Origin: Phoronis australis
Lineage: Eukaryota > Phoronida > Phoronidae
NCBI GenBank assembly: GCA_002633005.1
Contig: NMRA01000394.1
Span: 250,001 to 287,255 of the forward strand
Length of the DNA: 37,255 nucleotides
Direction of reading: 5' to 3'
Position numbers and translations under genes: made by a program. The notes beneath the pieces are model-generated. The model ran no database searches, had not been told where the DNA came from, and saw only the letters and a program-made list of their open reading frames with translations. Of the stretch, positions 1 through 12,600 are shown piece by piece; within the stretch, counting starts at the first letter, position 1; each line of letters begins with the position of its first letter.

Positions 1-502
1 ACAAAAGAAAAGCACTTATACTGTAAGTTATGTATTGTTATTTTAACCATCATGTCATTGTCATCAGTTATTGTGAGCAATCAGCATTCCATTACAACAG
101 TGACCGCAACCACCATACTTCACCCAGTCCACTTTATTACTTGAAACTTAAAAACAAACAACCCAAAAGGTTCATGAAGTGACTCCAAAGATTTTAATCT
201 CTTAGAAGAGGCAAACGTAAAAATAGAGTCATTCATATACAAGACACAGCGGTAGTTAGATTCGCCACGTTCATAGAATACACTTTTTGCGTTAAAGCAA
301 TTCCGGTGGTGAGGAAAACAAACGAAATCCTGGCGAAAACGGCACTTTTGCGAACAGCTAGTCTGTATAGTTAAAACGCTGGCGTTTTCGACATCGTTTT
401 AGCAAGTTAAAACTTTAACTTGTGATAACGAACTACTGCTTCATTGCACATTGTACACTGCTAACTACAATAATCTACACCAATTTGACATCAATGTTTC
501 AG
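1..502 (+). other. Flank or first-intron end of the receptor gene
   Basis: AT-rich DNA before the first placed receptor exon. It ends in a usable 3' splice site (TTTCAG, last base 502). Receptors of this family have a first exon carrying the signal peptide and ending after the first base of a codon. I found no ATG plus hydrophobic stretch plus GT donor in the right phase here, so that exon is probably left of the window. Nothing else is recognised. Confidence 0.5.
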
Positions 503-642
503 AATCGAAAGGTTCGTTGGCTGAACAGCATTTGCTTGCTAACCTGACGCTAAACTACAGACATGATGTAAGACCAGTAATTAACGTCTCGACCCCTGTC
601 ACTATTACCATGGATATCGCTATCAACCAAATCGTTGACATG
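503..642 (+). CDS. Receptor exon 2: start of ligand-binding domain
   Basis: 140 nt, the same length as exon 2 of vertebrate nicotinic receptor genes. The acceptor is TTTCAG at 497-502 and the donor is GTGAGT at 643. It enters after one codon base (phase 1) and ends in phase 0. It encodes the N-terminal helix and first strands (residues 1-47), with the family pattern of an asparagine-tyrosine pair, then RPV and a strand ending in I-V-D-M. N14-L-T and N28-V-S are N-glycosylation sequons. The open frame continues upstream of 503, but the length match supports this acceptor. Confidence 0.9.
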
Positions 643-3600
643 GTGAGTACCTTACAATGAATGCGCTAGTCACACGGGGATTTCTAATAAATAGGACACC
701 ACCAAAGCAACTCTGACGCCCAACGCAACCGCCACTGTTACCAAATCATGCCAAATCTGCCATCACTATCCATAAAGAGTCATTAAGTACCCTGTAGATC
801 ACAGAAATGAAAGAGTGCTATGTGAGCCTTGTCAACTTTTGAAAGTTTTGTGGAAGTTTGAAACTTCCATACAATATTTGCAAAACTGAGAAGCGCTGCT
901 AAATCGGTGATCAAAGGCAATTCAAATTGACCACCTGGAACCTCAATGGGAAGATTTAAACGCTGTCTCGTTTGATATCGGTGTTTTGGTCATACTACCA
1001 GAAAACAACAATATCTTTAACGATCGAATTCACAGAGTACGCTGCATTTATTGTACATTTAAATTGTTCAATTCGTCCCTAAAGCATGATTAAAGGCTAG
1101 AATACTACACCCCGGTTATAGTTATGAAACAGCATTTGAATGAAGACGTAGTCAACTTTAACGTAGAGCTTGTGCGTACAAAGTCCGCTCTTCACTGATT
1201 GGTGTGCTCCCAGTATTGTATATTGAGTGAGTGCTTCTTCCTCATGGATTCAGTCATGAAATCGAGAATTGTTTGCCTAAGTGACGAAAAGTTTACAGTA
1301 GACAGTAACTCTCTTATTACAGCCATGCCTTGGTGTCACATTTAAAATGTTCATAGAGCATCATGCATTTTATACATGCATTCATAGTGGATCTTTAATG
1401 GATAGGTTGAGCCACACAACCGTGCTAAGGGTCGTGCGTTTGGTAGCATATGTACTGTCAATGCTGTGAAGTGTTGCTATTTATCAGTCAACATTCCCAT
1501 GAAAGAGCCGCTACTAGTTCATTAGCTAAACCGTGATTTGTTGTTTAAGAGCATTGACATTTGATGAATGCTTTAATCTGCTCTCAGTTCCCAGTCTGGA
1601 GGCACATCTTCAACCCATGTTTTTTTTTTTCAGGACGAGAAGAATCAAATTTTAAAAACTATGTGCTGGATGAGACTCGTAAGTATACCCTTCAACAACA
1701 TTCGTTACCGTTGATTTCAGAAAGGCAGCCATTCTTCAATCTGTCAGATTCGAAGTACGTTAACACCATAGGGAGGCAGCAGATAAAGAGAACACGCTAT
1801 AGTTACAGTAGGTCGGCCCCGGGTGTCTTCTACGTACCAAATGCTCTATTTTCGGTGGCTCTCCAGTCTAGCTCTAATTTTTGAGGAATGTAAAAGTTGC
1901 AAACCCTTGCCAATTACGAAAACGAACGGGTATCACAAACCCATCTTTTTCATAATGAAATCATGCGCGGCAAATTCCGAAAATTTCTATAACCTTCAAG
2001 GAGATATCGATGAATGCTTTTGGGCTTCACACAGTACGATAAACATTGCTTCTTGGAGGCGTTGCTGATCGTTTTTCAAATGCAATGAGTGATTGTTGCG
2101 GCTCGTAAATCTCCAACTACTGGGTGGAGTGGCGGATTTAGAGAGGGCGCTAAGGGGGCCATGCCCCCCTAAAACTCTCCCAGATCACATTTGGCAGTTC
2201 GGGAGTGCGAATGTTTGATGGGCATAATACTCTGCCCTGCCCCCCAACTCAAAATCCTGGATCCGCCCCTGGGGTGGTATTCTGGCTGTTATCCAGCTGG
2301 ATACTACACCCCACTAAGGAGAAGCCAAACAACGTGTCTTCAAATCCAGTGCGACATTTCGTGAGTACCAGGTTGGACTGCAATTACATGAACTATCTGG
2401 AGAGTGATTGGCGCGAGTAGTGTTTAGTGGTTCTTTGAAGTTATTTTTAGTAAAAAAGTCCACCCATTTGATTTTGCTCTGCTTTACCCGGATCTCGAGG
2501 TCCCACCACTTTGGAAAGTACTGCCTTGCCCAAACCAAAATATTTGCTGTTAACATTGGTATCCTTCAGATCAGTGAAAATTGGAAAAACTGCGGTTGGT
2601 AATGACTTATTTGTATGTTGACCAGTTCAGGAGCATAAAGTTCAAGAGCATTTGGAATTCTTTGTCCCCTCTGGGACCGTGGCAGTCGTGAATTTGTGAT
2701 TTTGATGAGAAACATGCCGCATTTATGAATTTTAGGTAAATTTTTGGCATCTCGACTTTTTACGGTGTTCGCCAAAGCGAACCCCCTTCGACGAATTTCT
2801 TTAAACATGAAAAACTCCATTTAGTGTGCTTTTTGTTTCGTGTTGCATTTTGTCAGGACTCTCTTCTATTTTAGTTTACTAGTCAGCCCGTGATATTTTG
2901 ATATCATTAATATTAAACTGCAATTGACTTTTAATGGTCCCATGCATGATGTATGTGTTAAGGAAGGTGTTCTTTACTTTTGTTTATGGATTTTAACTTC
3001 AGAGGTCACTTGTTTAGACCTGTAATTTTCCATTAGAGGAGGTTTTATTCTACATGCTTCCCGTAGACCTTGATAACGCCATCTTTGCAACGGAGGAACA
3101 AGATCGCACTTGCTTCCTTAACGAGTGCATTGCTTATGCGAAACTCTGTCATAATTTGAGTGATATAGACACGCGTTAAAGAGGCCTGGAAAGTGAATTA
3201 CTCTGTATCAGACGTTGCGAGATGGCACCTCTGTAAAAAGCTGTTTAAACGATATTTTGACGAGCTTTGCATGCCTCTTTAAAACGATCACTTATCTTAA
3301 AGGGATTCGCCTAAGTTAGAGCGCGACGCCATACTAAATACATGTATAACAATAAATATAAACACAGTACAGACAATTTGTGGTAAAGTTGCAAATTTGA
3401 ATTTATTAAATAGGTAACTTCACGTTTGAGTTCATTCACGTTAACAAAACTTAGTTCACGACCCTAACAACAACACATTACCTGTTTGGGCTAAAATAAA
3501 TTCGGTGTCCCGATATTTTTTTTCTTATTCCATGCTAAAAACGTGGGGCATCTGGTAAAGGAAACATTAACAATGTATTTTTGTAAAAGCCAAAGCAGGA

Positions 3601-6600
3601 AAGTTTGAGGTACCCAAAACCAAGAAAAAACGGTTTACTTGCATCTGTGTAAGAAAACCAATTAACCGGGAAGTGGAATAGAAGCGATTAAAACACCGGG
3701 TATTGACATCATTGTTTTCAAAAAAAATTTAATCACATGTATAATTAGAATTATACGTGGCTCCTCTCGGTTGTAAAGGAAAAGATTATTTTGGTGACCC
3801 CAGATGTTATGGAGATTTACGAGAGCCAAGGGCCAGCTTACAAAACACGACAATTTCAAAAATCAATATAACTGAAACTGTCGGATGCCCTTGATCGTGG
3901 AAAAGCGTAAACTTTCTGTGCACATCATCAACAGTATAGTAGTATGTTGAAATGCCAGCTTAAATATTGCCTCGTGTTGACGCAGAACAATTTTGCTTCA
4001 AAGTGGATAGAATTGTGTCGAAATACAGCTTTGTTCCAAGGCTTATGCTCTGACTAGTTTCTTAGTGTAGATGCACCTCTAGTGCCATCACCTCTTTTCG
4101 GGTGAAGTCGTGGGCCTGCTTTTGACCTTAGACAATTCAAGTGTCTTGTTCAGTGTAGGTCAACTCCGCCACCTGGAAATCTGTGGTGATGCCATGAAAC
4201 ATAGCGGTGGACAGCTCTTAGGACACGGGCATTTAGTTCACATGATGGAGAACATCACGTCTTTTCCTTGTGGAGAGGCCTGAATTGGCGTATTTCGGTA
4301 ACTTTGGGATAATGTGTAATTATTGTAATGCGCTACCGAACTTCAAAGCTTCAGCTCTTATCAAGGTGACGCGAAAGATATGAGCCGTACACACCGAGAA
4401 GAAATCAATTCTGGAAATCAATTTTCGGTACTTCTTCTTCGATTCAAAGCGATGTTTGAAGAGTGTCAATTGAAGATGCATCGAGATATTGTTAGTACTT
4501 CAAAGAAGTGCTTTATAACCACTCTCGTGCTGTGTAAACCTTCATCAAACTAATCATTTTAATCAACGTCACGTTCAGAGGCCTGGCGTGTAATAGACAG
4601 TACAAACTGGTCTGCGTTACTGTTTTTTTTATCACCCAATACATACAATATAGTGTCGAATTTACTCTCGCTTAGGGTTAAGCTCCGTGCAAACGAGGAA
4701 TTCTGTCCGCCATCAAACAGGCTGGATCTGACTTGATGATAAATACACAAGTACTGTACGATGGAAAAATGATGGCGACCGAGGGGTGTTTTGTTTGTGG
4801 AGGAGATGCTATTTGGACGTTCTCAATGACTTCGGAAACATATTACTCCATCTAGTGGGCGACAGTACTTCCAATCAAACTATATCAGAGCACATATACT
4901 TCACAGCCCACATGTGGATTGGTCCTGCCCGCGCACAAAACTATTCTCTCAAGTGAGGCGTTATTCTCTCGCGGACGCATAGTCCCCCTACCGCCCCATC
5001 TTTCATGTTTAGCGGAGACATTTCTCTCTCTTTCCCCCTATAAACATAATTACTTTACATTTACTGCCTTTATGGAAATGATATCGGCATCGTTCCTCAA
5101 AAATCAGATGGGCCCTATCGCGATGGTTGCAAAGATTTTTTAAAAAATTACTCGGAAGTCCACTGCATTGAAGCTCATACGAGAAAGTTTTGTGGTAAAT
5201 GAGGTTGATATAAAGTGTACCTTACATACCACCGAAGCAAAAACACATTACTTGATGAAAAAAGGCCAAGTATCGATGAGGAAACCGTTGTGGACCGTAG
5301 GGAAGATTTTTCTGAAATGACAATAATGTATTACATAGTTCCGATAAAACCCAAAACGTGGTCACACACCATGCACACGTTGCCATCAATCACGTTGTTA
5401 ACTCGTACCATGTTCCAGAGAGTAATTCTGAAAAATTACTGCATGTTTCTGACTCTGGAACTTGAATGCTGCATGGTTTTCGCCGAACCTCTCAAGTGAC
5501 ACGTGAAATAACGAGACTCTTGTAATTGTTTCAGTATTGGTACGACGAATACATGCGTTGGAACCCGGATGATTACGCTGGACTGAAGAGCATTCGACTG
5601 TCACCTAAGTCTGTTTGGAAACCTGACATCACCTTGTACAATGAGTAAGTTATCTGAAAATCTGTGCCGCTGAATGAGACGTAAGAATTTGACTTTCAAA
5701 ATGTTTTGTAATGCTTAAATTCTAGATCATCCAAACTGTGTTCAAACTGGAGTCATTCTGTTGACAGGGTGATGTTCTCCTAAACAAACTAAAAACAAAA
5801 TGATGTTTTACTTACCTATTTACATTTTATAATCCTATTGCATCAGAGTTTACAACTTTGTTCTGAACATTGCAGTTTCACGTAAGCAATTATTCGATAG
5901 AAATTCTAGTTTGGAAAGGAAGGAGATCTGCAGTTTGAAGGGCGTTTTTATTTACAAACAATCATTGCCTTCCAATTTGTTTCCAGTGTCGGGGAAACAG
6001 GAATGACGCCTATGTTAGAGTACAACATAAATTTTTACTCCGATGGCTATGCGGCATGGCTTTCTCCCATTGCGTTAACAAGCGCGTGCAAATTGGACAT
6101 GGCGCAGTTTCCACACGACACGCAATACTGCAATCTCACGTTTGGGTCGTGGGCGTTTCATGGATTTGACGTCGACTTAGTAAACAGGACGGCGTCTGGT
6201 GACGCCGCAACCTTCACGAGCAACGGAGAGTGGAACATTGACGCGTTTCCAGTGAATAGGTAAACTGTAACTGCAATAAACGAGACATAGATAAGAGGAT
6301 TTCTTTACAAAGGTAGGAATTTGCTAAGTGTAATTTCGGTAAATAGTTAAAAAATACTAAACCCTGTTTTGATGATTTCAACCAGTCCTCGTTCTGTCAC
6401 CTGCTAATGCAGCATTGGCGTCAATTTTCCAAGTTAAAGACAAGACTCAACTGAAAACTAATACTCCGTATGTCACAGATTGAACATTATGGTCCTTGGT
6501 GGGTGGTGTTTTCCCACAGTTGCCGTGTAATTTGCTAACAGCGTAGGTTACCTAACAGCGTAGGTCACGCTTGCCCGTTAAAGCAGATTTTGAAAGGAGT

Positions 6601-9600
6601 TTTCAAATTCTCCTCCAAACGTTTGAGGGTTGTAGATGGTTACAGGGCATTATTTGGTTTCAAAGATTACTGGGTGGGATAGTCGTTTATTAATTTCTGT
6701 TGATAGGCGAAAACCAGGTTTGGTATCCTTTCAAACTGTGTCAAAGATTTAAACAAGGGAACACCACTTTTCTAGAATAATGGTTTCCCCTAATAACCAA
6801 TTATTTTCAAAAGAAAGACTATTTTGGGGTTCTCCTAGCTAAAACTCGTACTCTTAAACATCACACTACCATTTATTGCTCATAAAAAGGCTTCAAGCTT
6901 GCCAGACTTTCATTCGGTCATTGCTCATGTATGTAAATAAAAACATTTGACATTATTTGCTGCTTTGGTCGTATGTACTGGTCTTGTGGTCCTTTTATGA
7001 AAATGCGTGATATCAGTTGGCGAGTGGAAATCTATTTCTTTGCGTGATGGCAAACCGAAGTTTTCTTTCCAATCTGGTTGATCACTCTTCTATACACATG
7101 TACTTTGCTGTCCATGCGGATTCTGTATTTTCCCATAATTCCATGTTTTTCCAATGGATAAGCTCCTTAGGTTTTCTTATTTCACGCAAATTTTCTACAA
7201 GTTTATCCTGAATCTGAAACAATTGTTTTAACATTTCCGCTCTTTTTGCTGTTGTAAGACATTATCTCAAACGAGTTTCATCAGAGATGTCACAAAATAA
7301 CTCCTTTTTTAAACCTGACTATATTTACCGTCGGTTTCGTGAAGTTCAGCATCATTCAACTCTGGAACTCGAATGGTTGTCGCACCACTAGAAATTCAAA
7401 AACAAATCTTTGTTTGGATAAAATTGTGAATCACCAATACCAGTTCAAGTCATAATACAGGGAAAATAAAAAGGTCGAAAAGTTAAAAACAGAATACAGT
7501 GAATCGGATGGCAACCATGCAATTTCCAATATTGGGTTTTCATCTCGTTTAATCTATTTATCTACTAGCATTCTCGTTATTTTGAGCTCTATAATATACT
7601 AAGAGGGCACCATTTGGAGATAGTGTTACTTTTAATTGACTCGTAAAAGTTGTTAACGAATTTAGAGAAAAGCATCTTTTAAGCTAACTCAGCTTGTGTT
7701 GTTTTCTAGGAAAGTAACATATTACAACTGCTGCCCGGAACCATATCCAGTTCTCACGTACACCTTGGTACTTAATCGACGGCCTCTATACTACATTTTC
7801 AATCTGCTCCTTCCCTGTGTCGTCATCATTGCCATTACCACTATGGGGTTCCTGCTACCGACGGATTCTGGAGAGAAAGTCTCGCTAATGATCACGTGCA
7901 TGTTGTCGATAACGGTATTTCTGTTGCTGGTTGCTGAAACTATGCCGGCCAACTCGGAAAGTGTCCCGTGGATTGGTGAGTTGTGACCTGTCTAAAATGT
8001 TAGTGGACAGTACTTGGCATGTGTGGTGGTATAATCTCTTTGATTTTGAAATGTAGTCACATAAGTATGAGCATATTAGCGACAACGGGTTGGATTGTTG
8101 ATGAAGTAGGTTGACAATGGCTGACGACATGCACGGGTAAATCTCAATCACCTGCGCTTTTCAATAGCTGGGTGTCCCAATTAGGAGTGGCAACATCACA
8201 ACTGTCACAGTGAACAACATACACAGAATACACTTGAGACGGTTACACGCCGTGTTTCTTGCATAGTCTTCTCACATCACAATAAGTGGCTAGACTTCAG
8301 TGTTTTCTTGATAAGTTTTAGCCGCAATTAGGATTGAATGTCTAGACAACTGCTTGAGAATCCTGATGCACATCCATTCTTTGAAAGTGCGTGGACATCC
8401 GCCTCTTAGTGAAGTCGCTTCTGAAATAGTTCCGGCACTTGGAGACTCGTAACCAATAGCCTTAGCTTGTGAAAAGAATACAATAAGACGCATAAGGTCA
8501 CTTAATACACACGTCTGTGCACTCGAAATTGTAACTGAGGTGCGTTCTTTAGAGCGAGTGAAAGGCGAATGTTTTTTATCAGCGTGAACCTGCTTCATAA
8601 GAGTTTCATTTTGTTAAACCCTTAGGCGGGCTTCTTTTTATTACAATGGCACTCGGACCTTCACTGGACTAAATTTAAGACACTTCCTAACTTTCAAACG
8701 TCTTACAATCATATTTTTATACCTGATGCCGTGCACAATCCATAAGCCAATAAATGATTTATCTTTCGTTGGACATACCGTGTTATTTATTATGCACTTA
8801 TATTGTTTAAGGCTGTCATTTAAAGCGCCGTGGAACGCGAAAGCTTGTCATAAATATATAAATATATTTTAAATAATTCCTGTGAGGAAATTTTCACGAA
8901 AAATCACAAAATTTATCTTCTGATAACGGCAAATTATCACGTGTGATCGCACTAAGAATCTGGGGTCAACAGCACAGCCTGAGGCAAGCCAGTGAAGCAA
9001 GAGATTTCCCAAGGAGAATTCAAAGTGCATTTTAGAAATGAATACCACGATACCTTTGTAACAAATTGTAAACTCCAGTTGCCTCTTAATCGGGCTGCTG
9101 CTTGACGTCGCCGTTGTTTTGTTTACATCCAATGTCAGGGGTCACCTTTTCCATGTAAGGGAAATGTGTTATGTTTATGTCTTACCGTAGCAAAGAAGGA
9201 GGCGTGCTTTTTCCTTATGAGAGAAATTCAACTAAGTGACGAGCAGTTGACAGGTCGTTTTTTGAAATTCGAAACTAAAATAATTGTTTTGACATATACA
9301 GAAATTCAAAAACTTTACGAACAAATCCTGAAAAATCTGGTGAACACACTGAATTATATTTCAGTGACAGAGAACCACTTTGTATAATGCAATTTAGTCC
9401 TTTTTTCGCGTTCCAAGACGGTTTAAAACATCTTTATACTTATTTCTTTCTGAAAACGTTTTCATTGTTTTGCTATTTAACTTTTTTACGGACCACTGCG
9501 GATGTACTGGATATTTGGCTGGTTGTGTTGTCCAAGTTACACACTTGTACTTGTTTTTTTCTTGCACTATCTGGTTTGAATTAAGTATACTGATAAAATA

Positions 9601-12600
9601 AATAAAAGTGGTCGGGAGAGAGACACTTGGTAAAATTGAAAGAAAACTATGACGACAATGATTGGGGTGGTGGTGAAGATGAAGATGATGAAGACGATGA
9701 CGATGATAATTATGATTATGGCAATGAAGTTGATTATAAATATAGTGATTGCAATGGTGATGATTATGGGATGGTGATGGTGGAGATGGTGGTGGTGGTG
9801 CCGATGATGATGATGATGACGATGATGATGGTGGTGGTTTGGTGACTGTGACGATGGTGGTGATGATGGTGGCGGTGATGATGGTAATTATGATGGTGGT
9901 GATGATGGTGACGGTGACGATGGTGGCGATGATGGTTGCGGTGAGGATGGTGGTGATGTAAACCGTGGTCTGTGACAAGAAAGGCAGATAAGTATTGATT
10001 GCGTACGCCACAGGTGTGTGCAATTTTTGTTCCAAGCAGATTAGCATGTTTATAAAAAGTCGTCGAACGTCATTCACAAAAACTTGTTTGGACTGTTTAT
10101 AGTTAGCTTAAGCATTAGTTTTGTTAGGGAATTCCATGCATTTAATTTTAATGACATTGAACGATAGTTTGTTGATTGGTAACCATGTGAATATGTCAAT
10201 CAGCTTTGTTGGCTTTGTAGACGAAGTTTTGTGTCACTAGCTTCATAACATAACAAAAGGGGATTTGTGAAGATTGTTTACGTAAATAAGAATAAGGAGT
10301 GGACTAACAACAAATCCTAAGTCATGTGCTTTGTGTACAGGCACAGCTTTGGCTATTTTCAAATCAGTTAGAAAGTTATCTGTGTTAAAACATTGATAAA
10401 TGATGGTCATGAGTTTGGTGGAACTGTTGTCAAATCGTGTGCTATATTTCGATTAGAATTCTAAGCCCTTAAACATTATTTTCATTTACTGCGCGAACTT
10501 TAAATTTTGTTTGGGTAGGAAAGAGTGAAATTTAGTGTTTGGGAGTACTGGTAATTGGTTCCGCTATGCCACCCGCTGTGAAGGAGAAGTACCTCCTGGT
10601 ATAGCCAGGTGACGATAACGTCCACTGGTCTCAAGCCGCATGTGCCTCCCTATTGCTTCGTGAATGCCTTCCATTAAAGTAATTGCTTCAAAAAAGGACA
10701 ATCGGCTCAGTAGTATTCGTGGTAATGTGATACGTCGTCGAGCCATGAACGTAAATGATCGAAGCAAATTCACTGCTTCGGTTTCTTAAACGAGTTTGCG
10801 TTGCTTTACGGAACGCGACCACGGACACCACGGCAAAGCAACGAATCCACTTCCAAACGCTAAAGCGGTCCTTCTCTTTTCCAGGCGTATTCTTTGCTTC
10901 CTCCATTATCCTCGTCGCCTTGTCTACAGTGATATGTGTACTCATCATCACTGCACATTACAGCGGTTCGCACGGAAGGAGGATTCCGCCGTTACTAAAG
11001 CGATTTGTCTTTTCTGTTGTGGCAAGACTAGTGTTCAAACACAAACTAGTAACTGACCTCGGTCTAGTAACTGACAAGGTAAAGTATAAACGACAATCTA
11101 CAACTAAGTAACTGTGTCATAGGCTCCCTCCTGCTTCGGATAAGCCGTTTACTTTGGATTGACACGAAATGAGACCACTAAACCCGACGTTATGAAGTAA
11201 GTCTTCAGGAACAATCGTTCCGTCTTTAGTCCTAAGCAAGATATCTGATCAGGTCTTGTCTGAGTACGAAAACCAATTTTGCTGCTGCAAAATGTCTCAC
11301 TCAGTAGTGAGTCCAGTGTCTTTCTCCTTTGTAATCGCGTGTGACAAATGTATTGGTGCCTTAATGCTATTTGGACCTTGTTAACCAGCGCATGTTGAGC
11401 CACATACACTGCAGTGTTCAACTCTGTGAAACTACGTATTTTCGGAAAGTAATTATATTGATAAATTAGAGTTTTAACGTTTTATCAATCTATCATTGAT
11501 CGGATCAGGGGACCATGTCTTTCAGTAAAGTTTAACAAAAAAGGAAATGAACGTTGATAGCAAAATAACGGTGTCAAAACATGATCAAATGTTATGTAAA
11601 TCTTAAAAACGCTGTTATCGATTTCTATATTATCATTTCGCCTTTGATTTTTACAACTTCAGATTTTGTTCATGAAAAGTATATGAGTCATAGCACCTCA
11701 TACAAAAGAGAACGATTGAAAACAATCTCTAGCATTGTTAGTTCAGTTGCCTTACGGTCTAGTGGTGTGCTTCCGGAGAAAGGTGCTTTGGGGGTATTTG
11801 CATTAAATTATTTCTGAACTGAAACAATTTATACTACAAAATGGAACGTCCCAGCGGAGATAACATGGTAAAAATCCAGCATTGCGTCGACACTTGCACA
11901 GAAATAGCTTATGCCCGTGGAATAACGCATCGCAGCGTCCTTTCAGCTGCCCGGCCGCCACGTTAATAACGAAAAATTTGTTCTAGTCAAGAGGGAAGAA
12001 TTCGACATGCTCAGCCATGCAGTCTGCATGTGCATGTATGAGGCAACAGGCCACTGCAAACGTGTTTCTGGTCGACACGTCTTAAGAAAGTTGGACTAAA
12101 ATCCATTAAACGTCGTTAGTTTTCAAATGTTTGAACAGAAGACCAAAGACCACAACTATAGTTCTACAATTTAGGCCCAAAAGCAGTGGTTTGGGATTTG
12201 AGAATTGATGCGACGATCTGATGTGTCTGGCGTGTTTAAAATTACTTTCTTCACAGGTGTACATATTTGCTTTTCCAAAACTACGCCGCGGTGTTCTTAT
12301 CATTTGCGCGAATTGGAATTGACCTAATCGCCAGCAATACTCCTGATGGCGACACTGGAATGGCAGCTGAAATTAATCCTCTGTGGCACGCGATTGAACC
12401 GGGTCTTGTCTAAAGCAACAACAACCTCTCAGTTCTTCTTCCACGCACAGTATGACATCGATTTTTCGCAGTAAACAGTAAATGTCGAAGGTATATTTTT
12501 GACAGACAGCACAAGTTTATTGGCCCTTTAACATATGTCTGATATCGGCTTAACATGATGCGGGGTGCTTTTTTGCTGAGCTCACATTAGCTTCAGTGAC

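Larger units (their letters stand above)
7976..10884 (+). other. Intron 6 of receptor gene
   Basis: 2.9 kb, GTGAGT to TTTTCCAG. It contains the GAT-type microsatellite and a minus-strand LINE fragment, listed separately. The minus-strand open frame at 8290-8598 and the plus-strand one at 9166-9387 have no recognisable family features. Confidence 0.8.

Noticed and set aside
1-27. Strong donor ACT/GTAAGT at 22 as the end of receptor exon 1
   Set aside because: The next exon contributes AA to a split codon. A preceding T would make TAA, a stop, so this donor cannot feed the acceptor at 502.
52-74. ATG followed by seven codons and GTGAGC as a signal-peptide exon
   Set aside because: Too short and not hydrophobic enough, and it ends in the wrong phase for the exon at 503.
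9394-10077. 227-residue minus-strand frame and the Asp-rich plus-strand frame
   Set aside because: Both are translations of the GAT/GGT microsatellite inside a receptor intron.
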